From the NCBI GenBank assembly GCA_025267735.1, contig CM046298.1, positions 38,837,917 to 38,901,916 on the forward strand: 64,000 nucleotides of DNA, written 5' to 3'. Positions 57,301 through 64,000 of the stretch are shown here, one piece after another (position 1 is the stretch's first letter; each line of letters begins with the position of its first letter). The translations under genes and the position numbers were made by a program. The notes beneath the pieces were generated by a model. The model saw only the letters and a program-made list of their open reading frames with translations, had not been told where the DNA came from and did no database searches. The DNA comes from Mactra quadrangularis. Its lineage: Eukaryota; Mollusca; Bivalvia; Venerida; Mactridae.

Positions 57301-59091
57301 TGTAAGAGATATCTAACCTTGGCTACAATATTGTTCATCAATCTGATAGAAACCATCTTCACAAACACAAGAATTAGAACTCATATCACATTTAGAGTTG
57401 TCTATGTCTAATGAACAATCACTGTCAACATTACATTGGTCACCAATAACTGAAATAGAACATACGGCAAACTTTATTTTTGGAACGATGTCACTACGTG
57501 GTACATTTACATTTCTTCAGCACTCCAGTGCTTTGATTAACTTCGTGTTTATCCGGATATGTTCGGGTTTCAATACGACAAAAACCTACTCTGGTCACGA
57601 AAATTGCCGATATTTACGATTAAGCGTCCTTTAGAAAAACTCGGAGATCTTTTAAGGAGAAAAACGAATGTGTAGTAAATTTCCGAAGAGCGCCAAATGA
57701 TGCAGTCATGTGATCATTCTGCTGAAAGAAGTTCTAGATGATTAACTGGCGTTGAATAAAATTAAAAGATCCCAACTAAATCTACAGCAAATGATACTGA
57801 GTAACCAAATCTTATTTGACCAGTCAATAGTTTAGATTGTTTTCTTTACTTATGTGAGCTAGTTATGACATTAGCCTGTTTAATTACCCTTAACGTTCCA
57901 AAACGTTCCGTAACCATACATTTGGAACTCCTCTGGAACGTTTAGGGTAATTGAACAGGCTAATGGCAAAGAGCGTTGAGTGCAAACAGCCGCTTATAAC
58001 GCTAAATCTATATGTGTAACAATTATTGTATAATTACATTGTAGCAGATTGGCATAGTTAGATACAGTTACCTTTGACGTTAGAGACAGGAGGCGAGTGG
58101 GTGTGGTGTGATTTGGCGCGGGGTGGAGTGGCATGGCGTGTGGTGGGGTGGCATGGCGTGGGTGTGGTGTGGTGTGACGTTGTGTGGGGTGACATGGAGT
58201 GGCGCTTGGTGGCGTGGTTACGACATTACTGTGGTAATCATGCGATAATCATTGGTTTGGTTCGAATCATATTCAAAACACTCTACGTTGTTTTCTAAAG
58301 CAAGATAGTATACAATTTTAGCTAAATACTTGATGACTTGTGTGTGGACTATTGAGAAATAGTTAAATCTAAGTTGTCAGATTATAAAAACTTGGGTTAC
58401 AGTTAGCGTTATTGAACGTAGAACAATGTATATACATAGGAAAAAGTGGACTAAAATGTCATAATTTATATCAACTTACTGACGCCACCTTTTCCACCAC
58501 CAGAAACCTCTCTTATAAACAATCCAGAAAATATCAATAATGATATACACACAATCTGAAAATACACGTAGATTCCTATGAAACAAAACTTTGTTTATGA
58601 TCACTGAAAATTCCTCTTAAAACTGTCAACTAATTTTACATTTAATTGTAAGGCTTTCACCTTGTTCACCTTTTTAATATACTAACTATGGATTTAAAGG
58701 GAAAATTTAAAATTTACACCATATTCTCAATAAGGCCACAACAAGTTGATCATATGTTCTATGGATTTTTCTGAAAAAAAAATGGGGCGAGCGAGCGAAG
58801 AAATTTTTTTTAAAAAGTCTTTATTTACTTGCTTTATATAGCGGTTTGACCAAATTTTTATGGGCGAGCGAGGAAATAAAATTTTTTTTTTGTAAAAACC
58901 GTCAAAATTAAGGTGCGAGCGAAATCATAGAACATATGATCAATTTGTTGTGGCCTAAAGGGGTTTATGAAAAATATGTCATAATATTTTCAGCGTACAT
59001 ACGACGGTTTATTAATCAGTCGAAGTTCAAGTTTCAATAAAACGACAAACAAATCCACAAACAACAAAGTACATACCTTCTTTGTTTGCAT
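54229..59091 (-). CDS. Secreted or membrane-anchored protein with two EB/EGF-like Cys-rich modules (six exons, 167 aa)
   Basis: Six exons join in phase on the - strand: 59091-59077, 58555-58480, 57449-57318, 56066-55935, 55114-55064 and 54326-54229 (504 nt including stop). Every junction has GT/AG sites. Residues 1 to about 24 form a signal peptide (MQTKK, then a hydrophobic run). Residues 32-74 and 76-118 are two Cys-rich modules sharing the spacing C-x8-C-x5/6-C-x-C-x11-C, with an aromatic (GF or GY) after the CxC. This resembles EB or EGF-like modules. Residues 119-136 are a linker ending QCSCK-N. Residues 145-161 are hydrophobic with a six-residue tail, so either a GPI signal or one membrane helix. 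The start is supported by an in-frame TAA eight codons upstream. The ligand and function are unknown. An extra or alternative exon, for example in 57450-58479, cannot be ruled out. Confidence 0.75.
54447..54530 (+). mobile_element. tRNA-like SINE head
   Basis: TAGCACAGTGGTAAGACGCG (box A) and GGGTTTGAACCCC (box B) are well preserved. The acceptor ends do not pair and the sequence runs into an unrelated tail. An ORF across it is spurious. Confidence 0.5.
54723..54946. mobile_element. MITE with AGGCC ends and GCGAGCG words, copy 2
   Basis: Begins AGGCCACAACAAGTTG, has GGGCGAGCGAGCGAGCGAAG inside and ends near GATCAACTTGTTATG. It lies between exons 5 and 6 of the Cys-rich gene. Confidence 0.8.
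55064..55114 (-). CDS. Cys-rich module gene, exon 5 (linker)
   Basis: This 51-bp phase 1-1 exon lies between acceptor tcatatttacag and donor GTAAGT. It encodes a linker, PDAATSDALLNQCSCK, after a split Asp codon. Confidence 0.7.
55640..55904 (-). mobile_element. SINE family B copy in intron 4 of the Cys-rich gene
   Basis: Reverse orientation; tail AACGCCGTAGC, body AATCTCCGGATTTAGCTG, head with GATTCCCGGG complement. AACGGCG occurs at 55633-55639 and 55905-55911. It ends 30 bp from the exon 4 donor. Confidence 0.8.
55935..56066 (-). CDS. Cys-rich module gene, exon 4 (module 2)
   Basis: This exon is exactly 132 bp, phase 1-1, with acceptor tttttattacag and donor GTAAGG. It encodes LGDRNYGCNSDCEC, then SIC, IVCACKQGY and TC, seven Cys in all. 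The last five Cys keep the spacing of module 1, so the two exons look like a tandem exon duplication. Confidence 0.8.
56240..57236. repeat. 30-bp minisatellite, about 33 units, in the intron between the two module exons
   Basis: A 30-bp unit containing tgtctgcccc and acagacagcc is repeated head to tail for about 1 kb. The period is a multiple of three, so three frames stay open and produce spurious ORFs of 328-354 codons. Units vary at a few positions (gtca/gtct, agcc/agtc/agac, ccat/ccaa/ctat). A distinctive three-unit block recurs 180 bp apart (56761-56850 and 56941-57030), which shows a six-unit duplication inside the array. Confidence 0.95.
57318..57449 (-). CDS. Cys-rich module gene, exon 3 (module 1)
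   Basis: This 132-bp exon has phase 1 at both ends, acceptor ttctatttcag and donor GTTAGA, which is weaker than GTAAGT. It encodes IGDQCNVDSDC, then SKC, SCVCEDGFY and YC, with six Cys in all. It is an EB/EGF-like module. Confidence 0.75.
57869..57965. repeat. Small fold-back element with ~32-bp arms
   Basis: Arms at 57869-57900 and 57934-57965 are near-perfect inverted repeats beginning CATTAGCCTGTT and containing AACGTTCC. They enclose about 33 bp with further GTTCC-type motifs. It lies in an intron of the Cys-rich gene. Confidence 0.75.
58081..58225. repeat. G/T-rich GTGG-type low-complexity tract
   Basis: Irregular repeats of gtggtgtgg and ggcatggcgtg make the + strand strongly G-rich with few C runs. 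It lies between exons 2 and 3 of the - strand gene, so the G-rich strand is the transcription template. No protein is inferred. Confidence 0.8.
58480..58555 (-). CDS. Cys-rich module gene, exon 2 (signal peptide core)
   Basis: The acceptor is tgtattttcag and the donor GTAAGT. The 76 bases encode IVCISLLIFSGLFIREVSG and then a Gly-rich stretch (GGKGGV). This supplies the hydrophobic core and probable cleavage region of the signal peptide. The exon ends in phase 1. Confidence 0.75.
58733..58956. mobile_element. MITE with AGGCC/GGCCT ends, copy 3
   Basis: Ends AGGCCACAACAAGTTGATCA and TGATCAATTTGTTGTGGCCT. TAA precedes GGCC on the left and follows GGCC on the right, as a PIF/Harbinger TWA duplication would. 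It lies in intron 1 of the Cys-rich gene. Confidence 0.85.
59077..59091 (-). CDS. Cys-rich module gene, exon 1 (start codon)
   Basis: This short coding exon reads MQTKK and ends at a GTATGT donor (59076-59071) in phase 0. In-frame TAA eight codons upstream of the ATG fixes the start. Confidence 0.7.
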
Positions 59092-60461
59092 TTTGGGTAA
59101 TATTCCAGCAAATTATTTCCCTTCAGTACCTAAAAACAGCAGTTTCTTAAATTGATAATTTATGTAAAATTTCAAAGTTGATTAACGCATTGCTGTCGTT
59201 TTTTGTAATGAATATAAAACGCAGTGGTCTTATTCATTTAAGAGAGCCGACGGGATTGCTAGTTATCAGTCGGAAAAGCTTTTTAAAATCTTTAATAATC
59301 AACCTTATGTCAATTAAGTCCTTCAATTGTAAAAACATGTCACTGCCAGACTTGCATATGATTAAGATGGATATTGCTAATCCAAATTTTGCGATAAGTA
59401 AGATGAAAAATAAATGAACAGCTTACCTTAACAAATTCTCAAAGATCTATTCTTATGTTATTATAAATGTATTATTATTATATAACATACATTTTTTACA
59501 ACAAAAAAACTCGACCATTTCTTATCATAAACAACGAAATACATACAATAAATAAATCATAATAGAGTTAGCTTTTTGAAAATGTTACAGGTTCTGAGTA
59601 TGTGAGTTTTCCCACAACGACCACCTCTCAACAACAGACAAACTAAAGTTACTTCCCGACCACCTCTCAACAACAGACACACTAAAGTTACCTCCATCTT
59701 AGTCTTATGAAAACGACCCTCCATCAACGATCATTTCATTGTAACAGCCACACTGTTACATAAAGTCCTGATTTAGGACAAGTTCAAGTTAATTTGCTTG
59801 CATTAGTATTTCTCTTTAGGTATCTGGCAATTTATTTTCCACGAAGTGCGTGAAAAGGGATGTGATAATTATGTAAGACGGATACGAAAACGTACACATG
59901 AAAATACGATGCTTAAAAATACCGGGTTTGGTACCAGGTTGAGTTGTCTTCGTGTTGAGTTGTCCCGTACCCGTAACGTTCGCTAACGGTCGTTACTGAA
60001 CACGCTACAGTTATGCCGCACACCTGATCAGATTTTTATCAGTTATACGGCGTATGTCTAGTGTATTCATAAATACAAAGTTTACTCAAAAAGTTATGAT
60101 TTATTGCTTGCAAGACTTAAAACAATAAAAACTTAAAGCTTATGAGGGATTTTGAGGATTTAATTTATAAACACAAAAAGCATGTTAATAACTTTTCACA
60201 AAAACCTACGATAAGAAATATAAGTAAGTTTTCTGAATAGAGAACTTTAGCATATACTAACTTTATATAAAACAAATCACATACAAAAATAAACAAACCA
60301 TATGTTAAAACAAATACATTGCATGAATATTAAAAAATTGTAGTAGTGGTGTTTTAAGAAACAATCTAAAATATTCGAATAAACAGACAGGTGTTATCCC
60401 GATTAAGGATAGCCAGTCAAAATGCCCATTGCTCTCCTGTCCATTACTTTAATTTCTCTCT
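59092..60461. other. Upstream region of the Cys-rich gene
   Basis: Near 59640-59700 there is a short direct repeat (cgaccacctctcaacaacag, twice, about 39 bp apart). A TATA box or initiator for the - strand gene is not obvious. A + strand ORF of 79 codons is Ile/Lys-rich and unsupported. Confidence 0.45.
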
Positions 60462-60469
60462 ATTGGCAT

Positions 60470-60786
60470 AGGCGGATCCAGCGGGAGGGTTTCAGGGGGT
60501 CTAGGGGGGGTCCGGACCCCCTAGAATTTGGAAAATGTAGTTGTCCATTAGTGTATTTCTTGACTGTAAGTCATTATTAAGTATCATGAAACAATTTTCT
60601 CGGTGATTAGTATAGGCTTAAAGGTTGTGTAGCTTTTATTATTAATATAATATAATAATAATTGCATTTTTTCTACAAAATGTGTATTATGTGGTTGTGA
60701 TTCTAAAGTTCTGACCCCCTAGAAAAGTTCCGACCCCCCCTAGAAAAGTTCTGACCCCCCAGAAAAAAAATCTGGATCCGCCCCTG
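60470..60786. mobile_element. MITE with GGCGGATCCAG ends, copy 2, with 8-bp target-site duplication
   Basis: Bounded by AGGCGGATCCAG and CTGGATCCGCCCCTG. ATTGGCAT occurs at 60462-60469 and 60787-60794. The CAGGGGCGGATCCAG-type end with an 8-bp duplication points to hAT. It carries several AGAAAAGTTC-GACCCCC repeats near its right end. Confidence 0.85.
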
Positions 60787-61090
60787 ATTGGCATACTTAT
60801 GCATTTGATTATACAATGTATGTACTAACTATTACTTATGTTCAATATTCTTTTACCGCATATGTTACCATGTGGATATCATCATAAGAGAATAGTTGTA
60901 ATTAATTAAGTAATGCAGAACTTGTAACCAGACTCATTTGTCATACTAATTTATGTAATTGCAGTTTTGTTTGTATAAGCGCGATATGACCTTTCTGTGT
61001 TGGTGCGCCGTAAAACCAAAACAAACAAACAAATTTGTTTGTATAAAAACTTACGTTTGTTATTATATTTTATGGCAATAAAATCATCGT

Positions 61091-61541
61091 GGCAATACCA
61101 CGTGACTATGACATCACAAATGCTACTGTTTCAAGAAGAACATTGAAAAATAAGACTCGACTCAGTTTTTAAGAGCTGTAAGTCTTTCAATTCCTGTCAG
61201 ATTTCAAGGATATCTACGCGAGGTTAAGTATAATATTAATAGTGTATTCTATTTGCTGCGGCCGTGGGAATCCGGAGATCGCGGGTTCGAAACCCGGTCG
61301 CGGCAGGTCATACCCTATACATGAGTTGTAGGGTAAGTTAGTACTGGTGATAGAAAAAGTGTCCCGGAAACCTATAGTAGGAAGAGCTGGCCGTCGTGTA
61401 TATGACCTATATATGTGTTGAATGCGACGTTAAAAAATAGTGTATTCTATTTGCTGCACATCACATCTCTGATGCTAGTTTTATAACTTTTGCTAACACC
61501 CTCGAATTAGTAGCATTTGTGATGGCATAGTCACGTGGTAT
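61091..61541. mobile_element. MITE with GGCAATACCA ends, copy 2, interrupted by a SINE
   Basis: Left terminus ggcaataccacgtgactatg extends to acaaatgctac. The right terminus gtagcatttgtgatggcata extends to gtcacgtggtat. Removing the nested SINE and one duplicate leaves about 250 bp. Confidence 0.75.
61260..61435 (+). mobile_element. 5'-truncated tRNA-derived SINE nested in a MITE, with 22-bp target-site duplication
   Basis: The element starts within a tRNA-like head (box B GGTTCGAAACC) and has the family body GTAAGTTAGTACTGGTGATA and tail GGCCGTCGTGTATATGACC ending in A-rich sequence. Identical 22-bp repeats at 61238-61259 and 61436-61457 flank it exactly, which marks target-primed insertion. 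Confidence 0.9.
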
Positions 61542-63020
61542 TTAGAAGGATGTGTACCATGACAGCCAGGTTTCCTGGAGTTTTAGTTCACTAGAGCTCA
61601 CTTATCCTTCCGCAAGAAGCCGACCACTACTCCATCAACGGGAGAAAATCGACATTTAATACCAAGTTTCCATTCAAGGGTATAACTTGTTGCGATCGGG
61701 TATAAAACCCGGTATCTTGGGATTCGGTACCCCCTCGCTCTAACACTGCGCCCATTCGGAACAATCTCGTTGAAGATCGCCGAGGTAGTTCCGAAAGACC
61801 CTGCGTCATTACCAATTTTAGTAATTTACGTATTCTTGTTCCTTCGCCGCTTACTTCCAACATTTTCTAGATGAACACAGACAATACCAATATGATTCAA
61901 ACGTGTGATGTCAATGGTTTTAGTCATTCTGATAAAAAAATATATATAATGTCGCCAATGATATTAAATTGTCTTTAGGAACTGCCATAAGATGTTTTCT
62001 TGGACAAAATAATCTAATATATATTAGAATATTAGATATATTTTATGATATTCTAGCATACAAATTATGCTTCAGGGCAAAAACTGCAGAATTTTATGGC
62101 TATGATTTGAAATTGTAAGGCGTATTGCTATCAAGGACTTACGCATGTATATTTCAACAACTTGCCTCCGTGAATATTGAACAAGATTACTGATGTCAAC
62201 TAGCGAACAGAAAACTGTATATTCGTAATGAGGCGATGCTGAAGGTTCGTGGCTTCAGACTCAAAAACAGATTTTAGAAATTACTATTGTCCATTTATCA
62301 TTTATTGATATACAGTTGGTAAGACATCTACATCACACATTTACAGTTCGTACAATAAAAAAACCCTATTTATGTAAACGATACAATGAACTAATCCACG
62401 ACAGAGGGTGCTCACGATGACGATAAAGTATATAATTTTAATATGTTTTATGAGTTTTTTTATTTCTATATAATTTGACTTTGTAACAAAATAAATAACG
62501 TAAACATATTAAGGCGAAAAATTAATATATCAAAATGTTGTTTTTTTCATTATAGGAGTTTGAAATAAAACTTATTCCTGGTAGATGCCAATTATTTTAG
62601 CAGTCTATGTACAATGTTAGGCTTTAGTTCGTAAATCTAAAAAATTGACCAGAAAATGAAGGAATTGATCAAATTCTTTATGGACGAATGGCAAAGTGCA
62701 ATACAATTTGTATTATTCGGTATAATCGAAAAAGCTGCAGTCAAGTGCTTGTGTTATACATTTGACATTATCAATGACTTTTGCAATGATAAATGATAGT
62801 AAATGTGACAAACTCTCAACTCGTACATCAAAATATGTAAAACTTTGATCGTGAAATGTTAATACATTTGACTTAACGATAATCCATCGTTTATAACTCA
62901 AGAAGTTACTACTGTAGTGCTTAGTAACTCATATATCTCCCATTTATGTTCGTAATCCTTTATGGGGACGTAGACTTATAAAGTTTTTTGTCCGTCAAGC
63001 CATAGGCAGTTGCTGGTATC
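61542..63020. other. Intergenic stretch, no gene recognised
   Basis: A - strand ORF of 78 codons at 61627-61863 overlaps repeat-like sequence (CCATTCGGAACAATCTCG resembles the TCATTCGGAAC MITE). The rest is AT-rich. Confidence 0.4.
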
Positions 63021-63142
63021 CGGATATTTGCCCCCCGGACATTTCCCCCCCCCCGGACATTTGCCCCCTTTTTTGACAGGGCGGACATTTGCCCCCTTGT
63101 GTGTTTTGACAGGGCGGACATTTGCCCCCCTAAGTTTTTTGG
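63021..63142. repeat. GGACATTTGCCCCC tandem motif
   Basis: The motif GGACATTTGCCCCC (with one TTTCCCCC variant) occurs four times within 120 bp, the last two preceded by TTTGACAGGGC. It resembles terminal motifs of invertebrate MITEs, but no partner end was found. Confidence 0.7.
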
Positions 63143-63699
63143 AGTAAAGATAATAAAAGGATTTGAAAGTAAAAATATGAGAACAGGTTAGGTTAATTTA
63201 AAAACTAGGGTAATAACAATATGTACGATGAATTAAGCTAGGATATGATATGTTCAATGCAGAATATCGCTGTATTGAATTGCTCAGTGGTAGGGAAAGG
63301 GGACAACCTTGGAAAGTTGATTTAAATTTATTATTGCTCTGGAGTCATGGTGTAGTTGCACGCTCAACTTTGGATTCGACTCATATCTGCAACCGGTCTT
63401 GGCCTTTCGTAAAGATACATACATCGACATTCTTGTTTGAATATAATAAAAGGGAAACAACTCAATCAGAGATACAAACATAATATTTGTCTCCCATTAC
63501 GCTTGGTTGAGAACAATCTTAATGATTATTCTCGACAAAAAGTAATTTACAACGACGGTTTCGGTCGCCGGGTCAAAGGTCCGGATATTCTCCTGTTTTT
63601 ATCAAGAATGTATAATTATTTATGTCGTATTTTAACACTTTCAAACTTATTGTGGTGGATAGTTGTTCTACTTGGAGTCCATAGACAGGCTTCGATAGC

Positions 63700-63890
63700 T
63701 GGACTAAAACTTTGAACCTAGAACATGTACTAAGCACACATTTTCGCAAGTCGCTGACAACTGTCTTACTGGATACTGAGGTATTCGGGAGAATGGACGA
63801 AGAAACAAATACACCATGGAATTAAACCCACAAATCCTGGATTTACCGTCGGACGTGCCACCAACGCAGCTAAACCGGTAGATTTTGTAT
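63700..63890 (-). mobile_element. Degenerate family B-like SINE
   Basis: On the - strand GGTTTAGCTGCGTTGGTGGCACG and a mutated box B (GGGTTTAATTCC) precede a diverged family B body (CAGTTGTCAGCGACTTGCG). The tail is lost. Confidence 0.55.
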
Positions 63891-64000
63891 ACGTATGTTT
63901 GCAAATATTATGTACCTCTATATAGAGTAATTACAATGCCGAAGTGTTCTTCAAGTTTGTGAATATTTATTTTGACATGTAATGTGTCACAGAGTTACTT

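Noticed and set aside
58020..58075. Possible additional exon of the Cys-rich gene ending near a GTAACTG donor at 58073
   Set aside because: A donor-like site exists on the - strand, but no acceptor or Cys-containing frame was found, and the sequence before it is the GTGG-type repeat.

Overview
The window looks like nuclear DNA from a bivalve mollusc. It is AT-rich, sparse in genes and full of small transposable elements. The strongest clue is a neuropeptide precursor (exon 1 at 23148-23732, + strand) carrying seven copies of a tetrapeptide amide of the form (T/R/K)PGW-Gly-Lys-Arg. TPGW-, RPGW- and KPGW-amide in place of APGW-amide is the pattern known from mussels. The tRNA-derived SINEs, several with clean target-site duplications, and an element with ~165-bp internal repeats like bivalve pearl/HINE elements agree with this. 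No bacterial, organellar or viral gene was recognised, and the species cannot be named from the sequence.

Two protein-coding genes can be supported. (1) The APGWamide-type precursor on the + strand. Exon 1 has a signal peptide, all seven peptides and the first Cys of a C-terminal domain. It ends in a GTAAGT donor at 23733. A phase-matched 69-bp last exon at 45602-45670 completes a 217-aa protein across a ~21.9-kb intron. A full palindromic CRE and an inverted GGGTCA/TGACCA pair lie just upstream of a TATA-like box. (2) A six-exon gene on the - strand (59091 down to 54229), assembled by hand from splice sites and reading phase. It encodes a 167-aa secreted or membrane-anchored protein: signal peptide, two Cys-rich EB/EGF-like modules each on an exon of exactly 132 bp, a short Cys-containing linker, and a hydrophobic C-terminus. 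A 30-bp minisatellite (~1 kb) fills the intron between the two module exons and creates three long spurious ORFs.

Layout. 1-22 kb: no gene recognised; several MITE families, two long inverted arms (3696-4218 and 10371-10887), a ~750-bp tandem duplication (12.2-13.7 kb), a GC-rich CGTACG-containing MITE (14.4 kb), a SINE with a 13-bp target-site duplication (18.7 kb), a MITE next to a 24-bp minisatellite (20.4-20.85 kb) and the pearl/HINE-like element (20.97-22.02 kb). 23-45.7 kb: the APGWamide-type gene, whose intron holds SINEs, MITEs, direct duplications and a perfect 37-bp palindrome with a 1-nt loop (29770-29844). 46-54 kb: mostly repeats, including a second inverted-arm pair (47.0 and 48.9 kb). 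54.2-59.1 kb: the Cys-rich gene. 59.1-64 kb: repeats, including a MITE with an 8-bp target-site duplication (60.5 kb) and a SINE nested in another MITE with a 22-bp duplication (61.2-61.5 kb).

All repeat assignments come from reading the sequence by eye. Superfamily labels rest on terminal repeats and target-site duplications, not on database matches. Exon joins rest on GT/AG sites, phase and protein continuity; no transcript evidence was available.
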